From: JAEUMW01 sp963734295
GTDB taxonomy: Bacteria > Pseudomonadota > Gammaproteobacteria > Burkholderiales > JAEUMW01
DNA: 64,000 nucleotides
NCBI GenBank assembly: GCA_963734295.1
Contig: CAVTGS010000012.1
Span: forward strand, 372,001-436,000
Reading direction: 5' to 3'
Part shown: piece by piece, positions 12,062-20,314 of the stretch
Layout: every line of letters starts with the position of its first letter
Position numbering within the stretch: position 1 is the stretch's first letter
Made by a program: the position numbers and the translations under genes
Notes under the pieces: generated by a model
Seen by the model: the letters and a program-made list of their open reading frames with translations, nothing else
Told to the model about the DNA's origin: nothing
Databases searched by the model: none

Positions 12062-12215
12062 AGAAGTGGTTCCGTTTGTTTGAACAACTTTCCCCGATTT
12101 ATAAGTGGACTCCGGGCAGATTGCTGAAGGTGCAGAGTTGTCCACGGCGGCGTGCGTCGCTTGCGACGAACGCAAAGCCGCGGTGGGCAACTCGGGGCGC
12201 ACCCGGGACTTCATC

Positions 12216-13046
12216 TTACGCAGCCAAGCGCATGGGCGGCAGCGCTGCCAGATACTGCTCGTCGGGCGTGATGCGCCCCAGGCTCGAATGACTGCGATGC
12301 GTGTTGTACCAGGACAGATACTCGGCAATGTCGGTGCGTGCCGCGCTCACGCTGTCGTAGGCTTTCAGGTACACCCGTTCGTACTTCACGCTGCGCCACA
12401 GGCGCTCGACGAAGACGTTGTCGCGCCAAGCCCCGCGCCCGTCCATGGACAGCTTGCAGCCTTGCTCCAGCACGACTCGGGTGAACTCTTCGGCCGTGAA
12501 CTGGCTGCCCTGGTCGGTGTTGACGATCTCAGGGGTGCCGTATCGGGCCAAGGCCTGTTCCATCACCTCTCTGGCGTGGCAGGCTTCCAGCGTGATCGCC
12601 ACCTTGTGCGCCAGCACCTTGCGGCTGACCACATCGACCACGGCAGTGAGGTACACGAAGCCCCGCGCCATCGGGATGTAGGTGGTGTCCAGCGCCCAGA
12701 CCTGGTTGGCGCGGGTGATCGCCAGCTGGCGCAGCAGGTAGGGGTAGATGGTGTGGCCCGGTGTGGTTTTGCTGGTGCCCGGCTGGGGTGCCAGCGCCTC
12801 AATGCCCATGCGCAGCATCAGCGTTCTGATGTGGCGTCGTCCCGCATGGATACCTTGCCGAGCCAGGTGGTCACGCAGCATGCGTGCACCCATGAAGGGG
12901 TGCTCCAGGTGCAGTTCGTCAATCTTGCGCATGAGTGCCAGATCGGCCGGGCTGACCGGCAAAGGCAAGTAATACACCGTGCCCCGACTGATGTTCAGCA
13001 GCTTGGCCTGGCGCGTGATGGAAAGCTCGTGGTCTCGGTCAATCAT
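12216..13046 (-). CDS. IS3-family transposase OrfB (DDE integrase domain)
   Basis: The 276-residue product has the helix-turn-helix remnant SITRQAKLLNISRGTVYYLP, the HTH_21 region HPFMGARMLRDHL, and an rve integrase core with the DDE acidic residues in WALDTTYIPM, VNTDQGSQFT and NVFVERLWRSVKYE. It ends with YNTHRSHSSLGRITPDEQY, typical of IS3 elements. Its ATG (13046) overlaps the stop of orfA as ATGA. The frame is also open upstream of this ATG into orfA, as needed for an OrfAB fusion by ribosomal slippage. Intact. Confidence 0.95.
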   Translation of the reverse strand: MIDRDHELSITRQAKLLNISRGTVYYLPLPVSPADLALMRKIDELHLEHPFMGARMLRDHLARQGIHAGRRHIRTLMLRMGIEALAPQPGTSKTTPGHTIYPYLLRQLAITRANQVWALDTTYIPMARGFVYLTAVVDVVSRKVLAHKVAITLEACHAREVMEQALARYGTPEIVNTDQGSQFTAEEFTRVVLEQGCKLSMDGRGAWRDNVFVERLWRSVKYERVYLKAYDSVSAARTDIAEYLSWYNTHRSHSSLGRITPDEQYLAALPPMRLAA

Positions 13047-13360
13047 GGCTTTGCGCTCAGCAATCCCGCCTTGGTGAGCGCGCTTTCTAAAAAATCATTC
13101 TCCAGCGTCAACGCCCCGATCTTCGCGTGCAGCGGGGCGAGGTTCACCGGCTCGGGCGGGGCGCCAGAGCCAAAGATTTCGGCTGCGCGCTCGAGCAGCC
13201 GCCCCTTCCAGTCGGCGATCTGGTTCGGATGCACCTCGAACTGTTCGCACAGCTCCGCCATCGTGCGGTCCTCTCGCAAGGCGGCCAGGGCCACTCGGGC
13301 CTTGAACGCCGGATTGTGCGCGCGCCGCGTGCGCCGCGCCGATGCTTTCTTCTTGACCAT
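13043..13360 (-). CDS. IS3-family transposase OrfA (helix-turn-helix protein)
   Basis: A 105-residue DNA-binding protein starting MVKKKAS at ATG 13360, with AAGGAG just before it. It shows FKARVALAALREDRTMAELCEQFEVHPNQIADWK, read here in two halves, the usual HTH_Tnp_1 fold, and a leucine-zipper-like end (IGALTLENDFLESALTKAGLLS). OrfA binds the IS ends and regulates transposition; as part of OrfAB it targets the integrase. Near 13090 its codons GAT TTT TTA form a classical slippery heptamer. Confidence 0.93.
   Translation of the reverse strand: MVKKKASARRTRRAHNPAFKARVALAALREDRTMAELCEQFEVHPNQIADWKGRLLERAAEIFGSGAPPEPVNLAPLHAKIGALTLENDFLESALTKAGLLSAKP
13087..13093 (-). promoter_or_regulatory. 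Likely -1 ribosomal frameshift site (T TTT TTA) in orfA
   Basis: In the orfA frame the codons read GAT TTT TTA, so the heptamer T TTT TTA is in the correct phase for a -1 slip. The -1 frame is open from here (RKRAHQGGIAERKAMID) straight into orfB, so one slip makes an OrfAB fusion transposase. Coordinates are good to about two bases. No downstream pseudoknot was modelled. Confidence 0.6.
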
Positions 13361-13451
13361 CAGAAACTCCTTCTTGTCAGACCGCTTTCGGTCCGGCTTT
13401 ATACCCGGAGTTTCCACTTATAGCGCTGTTCAAATTCGTGAGACCACTTCT

Positions 13452-13454
13452 CAT
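13452..13454. repeat. 3-bp target site duplication (right) of the IS3 element
   Basis: CAT directly outside the right terminal inverted repeat, equal to 12059-12061. Confidence 0.5.
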
Positions 13455-13561
13455 CGTGTACTTCCCATAGATGTCCGAGACTTGCGCGCCTTCACCCTCT
13501 CGTAAGTGTTCTTCGGTAGCCGCCTTCATACCCCGCCATTCCGACTGATCGAGGAGAACCC

Positions 13562-14476
13562 GTGATTCCTCAAGAGCGATATTCGCTGTCGGTGTTGAGC
13601 GTTCTCGAGGCCGAGAGCATCCACATCCTGCGCGAGGTCGCCGCCGAGTGCGAGCGGCCGGTCATGATGTATTCGGTCGGCAAGGACTCCTCCACCATGG
13701 TCCGCCTCGCGCAGAAAGCCTTCCATCCCGGGAAGATCCCCTTTCCGCTGCTGCATATCGACACGGCCTACAAGTTCCCCGAGATGTACGCGTTTCGCGA
13801 TCGCTACTGCCGCGAGATCGGCGTCGAGCTGCGCATTCATCGCAACGAGGAGGCACTCGCGGGAAATGCCAATCCGTGGGATCTCGGTACCGTGAAATGC
13901 TGTGCCCTGCTCAAGACCCAGGGGCTCCTGGGCGGTCTGCGCGAGGGCGAGTTCGACGCCGTGATCGGCGGCGCGAGGCGCGAGGAGGAACGCTCGCGCG
14001 CCAAGGAGCGCATCTATTCCTTTCGCGATGGCCATGGCCAGTGGGATCCGAAGAATCAGCGGCCCGAGCTGTGGAACCTCTACAACGGCAAGGTGAATCC
14101 CGGCGAGAGCATCCGCGTGTTTCCGCTCTCGAACTGGACCGAGCTCGACATCTGGCGCTACATCGAGCTGGAGGGGATCCCGGTGGTGCCGCTGTATTTT
14201 GCCGAGGAACGGGAGGTCGTCGTCCGCGGCAGCCAGCTCATCCCGGTGGGCGAGAAGACGCGGCTGCTGGCGGGCGAGGCACCGCAACGGGTGATGTGCC
14301 GCTATCGCACGCTCGGCTGCTACCCCTGCACGGGTGCAGTGCGTTCGACTGCGCGGACGGTGCGCGAGATTATCGCGGAGCTCGAGATCGCGAAGCATTC
14401 CGAGCGCATCACCCGCATCATCGACCACGACCAGGACGGCTCGATGGAACAGAAGAAGCGCGAGGGATATTTCTGA
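13562..14476 (+). CDS. cysD: Sulfate adenylyltransferase subunit 2 CysD
   Basis: CysD makes adenosine 5'-phosphosulfate from ATP and sulfate together with CysN. The 304-residue product shows the PP-loop MYSVGKDSSTMVRLAQKAF near residue 36, LLHIDTAYKFPEMYAFRD, VIGGARREEERSRAKER and the C-terminal RTLGCYPCTGA and MEQKKREGYF, all characteristic. It starts with GTG 13562 after the purine-rich GAGGAGAACCC. The cysNC start follows one base after its stop, so the two subunits are co-translated. The IS3 element lies about 110 bases upstream and may have moved its promoter. Confidence 0.96.
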   Translation: MIPQERYSLSVLSVLEAESIHILREVAAECERPVMMYSVGKDSSTMVRLAQKAFHPGKIPFPLLHIDTAYKFPEMYAFRDRYCREIGVELRIHRNEEALAGNANPWDLGTVKCCALLKTQGLLGGLREGEFDAVIGGARREEERSRAKERIYSFRDGHGQWDPKNQRPELWNLYNGKVNPGESIRVFPLSNWTELDIWRYIELEGIPVVPLYFAEEREVVVRGSQLIPVGEKTRLLAGEAPQRVMCRYRTLGCYPCTGAVRSTARTVREIIAELEIAKHSERITRIIDHDQDGSMEQKKREGYF

Positions 14477-14477
14477 C

Positions 14478-16382
14478 ATGAACATGGCGACGACGCTCCC
14501 GCACCGCACCGGCGAACCGGACCTCCTGCGCTTCGCCACCGCGGGCAGCGTGGACGACGGCAAGTCGACCCTGATCGGCCGTCTGCTGCACGACGCGAAC
14601 GCGCTCTACGAAGATCACATCGAAGCGCTGAAGAAGAAGTCCGGTCGCGAGAGCGGTGGCATGGACTTTTCCCTCATCACCGACGGGCTCAAGGCCGAGC
14701 GCGAGCAGGGCATTACGATCGACGTCGCATACCGCTATTTCTCGACGCCGAAGCGGCGCTTCATCATCGCGGACACGCCCGGGCACGAGCAGTACACGCG
14801 CAACATGGCGACCGGCGCCTCGACCGCGGACGTGGCGGTGGTGCTGATCGATGCGCGACTCGGCGTGCTCACGCAATCCAAGCGTCACGGCTTCATCGCA
14901 TCGCTCCTCGGGGTGCCGCACCTCGTGGTGGCGGTCAACAAGATGGACATGGTCGACTACGAGCAGGAAGTCTTCGAGCGCATCCGTGAAGAGTACGTGG
15001 AGTTCACGGCCCGGCTGGGTCTCGCGGACGTGACCTTCATTCCCATCAGCGCGCTGATGGGCGACAACGTGGTGAGCCGCAGCGGCAACATGCCCTGGTA
15101 TCCGGGGGTGCCGCTGCTCACCTATCTCGAGAACGTCTCGATCGCGGGGGACCGCAATCTCGTCGACTTCCGCTTTCCGGTGCAGCGGGTGGTCCGCCCG
15201 AACCAGGATTTTCGCGGCTACTGCGGCCAGATCGCGTCGGGCGTCGTGCGTCCCGGCGACGAGGTGGTGGCGCTTACCTCCGGGCAGCGCTCCCGCGTCA
15301 CCCGCATCGCCACCTACGACGGCGACCTCGATTATGCGTTCGCGCCACTGTCCGTCACGTTGTGCCTGGCCGACGAGATCGACATCAGCCGCGGCGACAT
15401 GCTGGCGCATCCGAACAACGTGCCCCGCGTCGAACGCGCGCTCGACGCGATGATGATCTGGCTCGCGGACAAGCCCCTAGAAGTGGGCCGCAGCTATCTG
15501 GTGAAGCACACCACCAACGTCGTGAAAGCGAGCTGCGCGCAACTCTTGTATCGCGTCGATCCGAATACGCTGCACCGCGAAGACGCCACCCAGCTCGGCA
15601 TGAACGACATCGGCCGGGTGCGCCTCACGCTCTTCCGTCCCCTCTTTCTCGACCAGTACGAGCGCAACCGGGCCACCGGCAGCTTCGTCCTGATCGATCC
15701 GCTCACCAACCTGACGGTGGGCGCCGGCATGGTGAGCGACCGTCTGCGCGCCGCGGATGTCCGCACCGAGACCGCGCAACAGCCCGTGAGCGGCGAAATC
15801 ACCTGGCATCGCGGCCGGGTCGACTTCGCGGAGCGCGCCAAGCTTCTGCGCCAGCAGCCCGCCACGGTCTGGCTCACGGGGCTCTCGGCGTCCGGCAAGT
15901 CGACCATCGCCTTCGAGCTCGAACGGCGGCTCATCGGGCGCGGTCATGCGTGCTTCGTGCTCGATGGCGACAACATCCGCCACGGACTGAGCCGCGATCT
16001 GGGCTTCACGCCGCAGGATCGCACCGAGAACATCCGCCGCATCGCGCAGGTCGCCCACCTCCTCAACGAGGCGGGGCTGATCGTGATCACGGCGTTCATT
16101 TCACCCTACGCCCAGGACCGCGAGCTGGCGCGCCAGGTGATCGGCCCGGACCGATTTCTGGAGACTTATCTCGCAGCCGACCTCTCGACCTGCGAGCAGA
16201 GAGATCCCAAGGGTCTGTATGCCAAGGCGAGAAACGGCAGAATCGCGGAATTCACCGGCGTCTCGGCGCCCTACGAACCGCCGGAGCGTCCCGCCTTGTC
16301 GCTCGACACCGCGTCGCAGGATGTCGACGCGTGCGTGCGTGCGATCCTGAAGGTTCTCTCGGATCGGCTCGACAGTGCTTGA
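14478..16382 (+). CDS. cysNC: Bifunctional sulfate adenylyltransferase subunit 1 / adenylylsulfate kinase CysNC
   Basis: A 634-residue fusion. The CysN part (about residues 1-430) is an EF-Tu-like GTPase with Walker A GSVDDGKST at 23-31, the DTPGHEQYTRNMATGAS switch region and the NKMD base-recognition motif. The CysC part (about 450-634) has its own Walker A GLSASGKST at 468-476, DGDNIRHGLSRDLGFT and FTGVSAPYE, and phosphorylates APS to PAPS. Fusion couples GTP-driven APS formation to PAPS production. An alternative start is the ATG at 14484. It overlaps the following permease gene by eight bases. The presence of the kinase domain points to a PAPS-using reduction or sulfation route. Confidence 0.96.
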   Translation: MNMATTLPHRTGEPDLLRFATAGSVDDGKSTLIGRLLHDANALYEDHIEALKKKSGRESGGMDFSLITDGLKAEREQGITIDVAYRYFSTPKRRFIIADTPGHEQYTRNMATGASTADVAVVLIDARLGVLTQSKRHGFIASLLGVPHLVVAVNKMDMVDYEQEVFERIREEYVEFTARLGLADVTFIPISALMGDNVVSRSGNMPWYPGVPLLTYLENVSIAGDRNLVDFRFPVQRVVRPNQDFRGYCGQIASGVVRPGDEVVALTSGQRSRVTRIATYDGDLDYAFAPLSVTLCLADEIDISRGDMLAHPNNVPRVERALDAMMIWLADKPLEVGRSYLVKHTTNVVKASCAQLLYRVDPNTLHREDATQLGMNDIGRVRLTLFRPLFLDQYERNRATGSFVLIDPLTNLTVGAGMVSDRLRAADVRTETAQQPVSGEITWHRGRVDFAERAKLLRQQPATVWLTGLSASGKSTIAFELERRLIGRGHACFVLDGDNIRHGLSRDLGFTPQDRTENIRRIAQVAHLLNEAGLIVITAFISPYAQDRELARQVIGPDRFLETYLAADLSTCEQRDPKGLYAKARNGRIAEFTGVSAPYEPPERPALSLDTASQDVDACVRAILKVLSDRLDSA

Positions 16383-17160
16383 CTTCGCGACGACCCTGTC
16401 GGGTTTCGGGGTCGGCATCATCGTCGGGTTGACGGGCATCGGCGGCGGCGCGCTCATGACGCCGGTGCTGGTGCTCTTCTTCGGCGTGGCGCCTCATACC
16501 GCGGTCGGTACCGATCTCCTGTTCGCCTGCATCACCAAGGTGTTCGGTGTGCTGGTCCACGGCCGCCGGGGCACCGTGGACTGGCAGGTCGTGGGGAGAC
16601 TGGCGGCCGGCAGCCTGCCGGCCGCGCTCGCGACCGTTCTCTTCCTCGCTTTCTTCGGCACCAGCGACGCGCGCAACGAGGTGATCCTGACCGGCGTCGG
16701 CATCGCGCTCGTGCTCACGGCGGCGGGTCTGCTCTTTCGCCGGCGGCTGCAGGAGGTCGGGAAGTCGCTCCGGTCGCGTGCGCCGAGCAAGTTCAAGCGC
16801 GCACAACCCTCGCTCACCGTGTTGGCTGGAGCGATCGTCGGGTCGCTGGTGGCGCTCACCTCGGTCGGCGCCGGCGCGCTGGGCACGGTCGCGCTGGTCT
16901 ACCTCTATCCGTTCCGGCTCACTGCGGCGAAACTGGTGGGCACCGACCTGGCCCATGCCATTCCATTGGCTCTCGTCGCGGGAGCTGGGCATCTCGTGCT
17001 GGGACACACCGACTTCGCACTGCTGGCGAATCTGCTGCTGGGCTCGATCCCGGGCATCCTCCTGGGATCGTCTTTGAGCACCCGCGCGCCAGAAGCGTTG
17101 ATCCGCAACGCGATGGCGGGGGTATTGCTGGTGGTGGCGGGCAAGCTCTTGTTTCGATAG
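16375..17160 (+). CDS. TauE/SafE-family permease (probable sulfur anion transporter)
   Basis: A 261-residue polytopic membrane protein with about eight hydrophobic segments. The N-terminal signature GFGVGIIVGLTGIGGGALMTPVLVL and the repeat in the second half (LAGAIVGSLVALTSVGAGALGT) are the internally duplicated motifs of the TauE/SafE (DUF81) family, which moves sulfite, sulfoacetate, sulfate or related anions. GTG 16375 lies inside cysNC, so it is the third gene of the sulfate assimilation operon; import or export of a sulfur anion is the natural guess but direction and substrate are not visible in sequence. Confidence 0.88.
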   Translation: MLDFATTLSGFGVGIIVGLTGIGGGALMTPVLVLFFGVAPHTAVGTDLLFACITKVFGVLVHGRRGTVDWQVVGRLAAGSLPAALATVLFLAFFGTSDARNEVILTGVGIALVLTAAGLLFRRRLQEVGKSLRSRAPSKFKRAQPSLTVLAGAIVGSLVALTSVGAGALGTVALVYLYPFRLTAAKLVGTDLAHAIPLALVAGAGHLVLGHTDFALLANLLLGSIPGILLGSSLSTRAPEALIRNAMAGVLLVVAGKLLFR

Positions 17161-17167
17161 CGGGACG

Positions 17168-17578
17168 TCAGTCGCGGTCTCCGATCAGGGTGCAGACCAC
17201 CTTGCGGCTGCGCCGGGGTCCATCGAACTCGCAGAAGAAAATGCCCTGCCAGGTTGAAAGCCCGGGCGCGCCGTCGATGATGGGGAGCGTCTCCGACGGA
17301 CCCACCAACCCCGCCTTGAGATGGGCGTCCCCGTTGCTGTCCTGCTCGTCGTGCAGCCAGATGCCGGCCGGAATCAGCTTGCGCAGGCAGCTCACCACAT
17401 CGGTGGGGACGCTCGCATCGAAGTTCTCCTGGATCATGATTGCCGCAGTGGCACCCTGCGCATAGACGTTGACGAGCCCCGACCGCAATCCCGACTGGCT
17501 GACCACGTCACGGACCCGCCCCGTGATGTCCACCAGTTCTTCGCGATGATCGGTGCGTAGCTCCAGCGTGACTCTCAT
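17168..17578 (-). CDS. yjbQ: YjbQ family protein (UPF0047, secondary thiamine-phosphate synthase type)
   Basis: A 136-residue single-domain protein with the UPF0047 pattern: LVNVYAQGATAAIMIQENFD, HDEQDSNGDAHLKAGLVGPSETLPI and TWQGIFFCEFDGPR. Some members rescue thiamine-phosphate synthase mutants at low efficiency; the physiological role is unclear. ATG 17578 with AGGAG about eight bases upstream is preferred to the GTG at 17584, which would overlap its own ribosome binding site. It is convergent with the permease gene and ends seven bases from it. The first IS1202-type element is inserted upstream of it. Confidence 0.88.
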   Translation of the reverse strand: MRVTLELRTDHREELVDITGRVRDVVSQSGLRSGLVNVYAQGATAAIMIQENFDASVPTDVVSCLRKLIPAGIWLHDEQDSNGDAHLKAGLVGPSETLPIIDGAPGLSTWQGIFFCEFDGPRRSRKVVCTLIGDRD

Positions 17579-17633
17579 CTCCACGACTCCTCTTGGATCT
17601 ATGTTGGAATTCTAACGCCGTGCAGCGGGGGTC

Positions 17634-17650
17634 GGGCCTGGCCGCTCGCC
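17634..17650. repeat. 17-bp target site duplication (left), IS1202-type copy 1
   Basis: GGGCCTGGCCGCTCGCC directly left of the element; repeated exactly at 19040-19056 on the right. Confidence 0.9.
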
Positions 17651-19039
17651 TGTCGCGGGTTTTTTGACTTGTCCGGTTTCGTAGTTCATGAATTGTCCGC
17701 TTTTGCGGTGGCGCGTGGAAAGTCGCGAAGGGCGTAGCCCGAAGCGGGTTTCCACGCGCGCGGCCGACGCGAAGCGGGCTTACGCGGCGGCCTTCAAGGC
17801 AATTTCGGGTAGCAGTGCGCCATCGCGCTCATAACGAGCCAGAAGGCGCGGGCCGTGAAACAGCGCGAGCGAGCCCTCGGCATAGCGATGCACCGCCACC
17901 TTGGCTTTGACGTAGTGGCAGCGGTGGCGATCGGCCGGGATCTGGAGCTTGAGGTTGTCAAAGCGCACGCAGTTGTCGTGGCCCACTGTGCGCTCGAAGT
18001 GTTCGCACAGGATCTCATCGAGTGCGCCACCGACCCAGGGCACGAAGGCCGAGCCGGCTTCGCGCGCGGCCACCTGAAACTCGGCGTTGAAGGCCGGGCG
18101 ATACACCTCATCGAGATAGCGGTTGGCCGCTTGCATGTCGGTGATGCCGGCGGCACGCAACTCCTGGGGTAGGCGCCCCTGGTGGGTGCCGAAGGCGCGC
18201 TCGGAACGACCGCGCGCCTCGGGCGAATAGGCTGCGATCATCGTGATGCCCAACTGCGCCAGGGCGCGCCCGAACTGGGTCGGATGCAGCTTGTCGACCT
18301 TGCCTCCGGCCTCGGGCGTGGGCCAGTAGTGGCTGCCACGGTCCGAGTAAAAGGCGCTGAACAGTCCGCGCGCCTCGATCACCTCGCGCACACCCCGCAA
18401 ACTGCTCCAGGTGCCCTCCTCTTCGACGAAGAACATCGAGTAGTGCTCCCCGGTGGCATCATCCAGGGTCACGATCAGGTCCCACAGCTGGTCGGCGACC
18501 CACGCGTGCGAGCTGCCGTCTTGGTGCAACATCATGCCCGGCAGCGCCGAGCGCTCGCGGCGCTTGCGGTGGGTGCCACCCTGGCGCGCCTTGGGCACCA
18601 GAGCGGCTTCCTGAAGACGCTTCTTCACCCAGCTGTAGCTGCGCGCCCCGGCATGCTCGCGCCGGTACCAGCTGTGGAAGTGGCGCACGTTCCAGTCCGC
18701 ATAGCGGCTGCGGTAAAGCGCCGTCAGCGCCATCACCTCGTCGACCGCAGCACGCCGCTGCGACACCTGGTTCAGCCGCTTGTCCATCAGTCCTTGCACA
18801 CCCGCTTCCTCGTAACGGTTCAGATAACGCCGAAAGGTGCGCTCGCATACCCCAAGCAGCCGCGCCGCCTCCTCCTGACTCAACCGCCCCTGACACCAGC
18901 CCTCATAAGCCTCGTCAAATCTCATCCTTCGGATCTCCTGTAGCAGTTCCGTCCGCGTCATCACGCACCTCCTTCAGGTACCTATGACAACCGGACAGAT
19001 CACGTACTACAAACCCGGACAGATCACGAACTCGCGACA
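17651..19039 (-). mobile_element. IS1202/ISNCY-type insertion sequence, copy 1
   Basis: A 1389-bp element with one transposase gene. The ends are imperfect inverted repeats starting TGTCGCG; the left end reads TGTCGCGGGTTTTTTGAC then TTGTCCGG, the right end complement TGTCGCGAGTTCGTGATC then TGTCCGG, with a second TGTCCGGTT-like block farther in at both ends, probably transposase binding sites. It is flanked by an exact 17-bp direct repeat. A nearly identical copy lies at 27690-29078. It sits between yjbQ and the DAHP synthase gene and interrupts no gene. Confidence 0.93.
17780..18961 (-). CDS. ISNCY/IS1202-family transposase, copy 1
   Basis: A 393-residue transposase. The N-terminus has a helix-turn-helix (GRLSQEEAARLLGVCERTFRRYLNRY, residues about 26-51) and the middle an integrase-like DDE core: MLHQDGSSHAW, SAFYSDRGSHYW and SPEARGRSERAFGTHQGRL. 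ATG 18961 is chosen since GGAGG lies seven bases before it; a GTG three bases upstream is possible. The gene differs from copy 2 by one amino acid (Tyr versus Phe in LLARYERDG near the C-terminus) and at least one silent base. Intact and probably functional. Confidence 0.93.
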   Translation of the reverse strand: MTRTELLQEIRRMRFDEAYEGWCQGRLSQEEAARLLGVCERTFRRYLNRYEEAGVQGLMDKRLNQVSQRRAAVDEVMALTALYRSRYADWNVRHFHSWYRREHAGARSYSWVKKRLQEAALVPKARQGGTHRKRRERSALPGMMLHQDGSSHAWVADQLWDLIVTLDDATGEHYSMFFVEEEGTWSSLRGVREVIEARGLFSAFYSDRGSHYWPTPEAGGKVDKLHPTQFGRALAQLGITMIAAYSPEARGRSERAFGTHQGRLPQELRAAGITDMQAANRYLDEVYRPAFNAEFQVAAREAGSAFVPWVGGALDEILCEHFERTVGHDNCVRFDNLKLQIPADRHRCHYVKAKVAVHRYAEGSLALFHGPRLLARYERDGALLPEIALKAAA

Positions 19040-19056
19040 GGGCCTGGCCGCTCGCC
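19040..19056. repeat. 17-bp target site duplication (right), IS1202-type copy 1
   Basis: Exact copy of 17634-17650 directly right of the element. Confidence 0.9.
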
Positions 19057-19085
19057 ATGACGTCCAGGGCCGATTCCGCTACACT
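19057..19085 (+). promoter_or_regulatory. Possible promoter of the DAHP synthase gene at the IS edge
   Basis: ATGACG (19057-19062, four of six matches to TTGACA), 17 bases, then TACACT (19080-19085, four of six matches to TATAAT). The -35 begins immediately after the right target repeat, so the insertion leaves it intact but replaces everything upstream. Confidence 0.35.
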
Positions 19086-19130
19086 TTTGCACTTTTCTCG
19101 CACCGCTCCACGGCAACGAATCGCGTCCCG

Positions 19131-20252
19131 ATGATCCTCATTCTCGAAGAAAACACCGATCCGAAGAGCGCCGAGTACCGGACGCTGCTGGAGCGACTCG
19201 CGATGCTGCCGAACATCAGGGCTCGCGTCCACCACGAGCAGGGCACCGAGCGCGGCCTGTTCGAGGTCTACCTCATCGGCAGCACGACCTCGCTCGATCT
19301 GGACGACATGCGGGCGCTGCCCTGCGTCGAGCGGGTGGTGCGCATCTCCGAGGAGTACCGCATCCTCGGCCGCCACAAGGACGAGACTCGCCCCACCCAC
19401 TTCGACTACAACGGTGTGCGCTTCGGGCAGGACACCCTGAACGTCTTCGCGGGCCTGTGTGCAGTCGACACGCGCGAGCACGTCGAGGCGATGATGAAGG
19501 CGCTCCGCGAGCACGGCCAGGTCTGCACGCGCATGGGAGCGTACAAGCCGCGCACCAGTCCCTATGCGTTTCAGGGGCACGGCAGGGCCTGCCTGCCTTA
19601 CGTGTTCGAGCTGGCGGGCCAGTACGGCATCAAGGTGATCGCGATGGAGGTGACCCACGAGTCCCACATCGAGGAGATCCGCGACGCGCTGGAGGCGACC
19701 GGCAATCCGACCGGTGTCATGCTCCAGATCGGCACGCGCAACACCCAGAACTTCGAGCTCCTCAAGATCGCCGGGCGCCAGAAGGACTTCCCCGTGCTGC
19801 TGAAGCGCGGGTTCGGCATCACCCTGGACGAGTCCCTGAACGCCGCGGAATACCTGGCGAGCGAAGGCAACCGCCGCGTCGTGTTCGGTCTGCGCGGCAT
19901 GAAGACCAACATGGGCGACCCGCACCGCAACTTCGTCGACTTCGCCCACGTGCCGGTGGTGCGCCGTCTGACGCGCATGCCGGTCTGCGTCGACCCCTCG
20001 CATTCGGTCGGTTCGCGCGCCCAGGCCCCCGACGGCCTGCTCGACATCTTCCACGTGACGGCCCAGGGCGTGCTCGCCGGGGCGAACATGATTCTCGTAG
20101 ACTTTCACCCGAACCCCGCGAAGGCGCTCGTGGACGGCCCGCAGGCGCTGCTGCTCAGGGAGTTGCCGCACTTCCTGCAGGACGTGGGGATCGCGCGGGA
20201 CGCCTACCTCCGGCGCGTGGAGTTGGCGCAAACGTTGCGGGAAGCTGCCTGA
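19131..20252 (+). CDS. aroF: 3-deoxy-7-phosphoheptulonate synthase (DAHP synthase, type I beta)
   Basis: First enzyme of the shikimate pathway, joining phosphoenolpyruvate and erythrose 4-phosphate. The 373-residue product starts at ATG 19131 with an N-terminal ferredoxin-like regulatory domain (MILILEENTD to about residue 75), then the barrel with GAYKPRTSPYAFQGHG, IGTRNTQNFELL, VLLKRGFG, GLRGM and CVDPSHSVGSR, the metal-binding Cys/His/Glu/Asp set of the type I beta class. This class is normally controlled by aromatic end products or by a fused mutase through the N-terminal domain. The IS element 90 bases upstream separates it from any former neighbour. Confidence 0.93.
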   Translation: MILILEENTDPKSAEYRTLLERLAMLPNIRARVHHEQGTERGLFEVYLIGSTTSLDLDDMRALPCVERVVRISEEYRILGRHKDETRPTHFDYNGVRFGQDTLNVFAGLCAVDTREHVEAMMKALREHGQVCTRMGAYKPRTSPYAFQGHGRACLPYVFELAGQYGIKVIAMEVTHESHIEEIRDALEATGNPTGVMLQIGTRNTQNFELLKIAGRQKDFPVLLKRGFGITLDESLNAAEYLASEGNRRVVFGLRGMKTNMGDPHRNFVDFAHVPVVRRLTRMPVCVDPSHSVGSRAQAPDGLLDIFHVTAQGVLAGANMILVDFHPNPAKALVDGPQALLLRELPHFLQDVGIARDAYLRRVELAQTLREAA

Positions 20253-20314
20253 CCGTCCGCCGGAAGAGCGCAGCTCGTCACCGGGCGGGCAGCCTTCCAA
20301 CCAGGAGCAGGTAC

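Larger units (their letters stand above)
12062..13451 (-). mobile_element. IS3-family insertion sequence, complete
   Basis: The element carries overlapping orfA and orfB on the minus strand. The ends show an imperfect inverted repeat: the outer nine bases AGAAGTGGT (12062-12070, complement at 13443-13451) match exactly, eight bases differ, then TTTGAACA matches again; further in, TATAAGTGG and CTCCGGG are shared. It lies in the space between the TPM gene and cysD and breaks no recognisable gene. Both reading frames are intact, so the element may still be active. An alternative choice of ends at TGAACA (12081 and 13432) would give 1352 bp but no target repeat. Confidence 0.82.

Noticed and set aside
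17603..17616. Palindrome GTTGGAATTCTAAC upstream of yjbQ as an operator
   Set aside because: Short and imperfect, centred on a common hexamer; no regulator is nearby.
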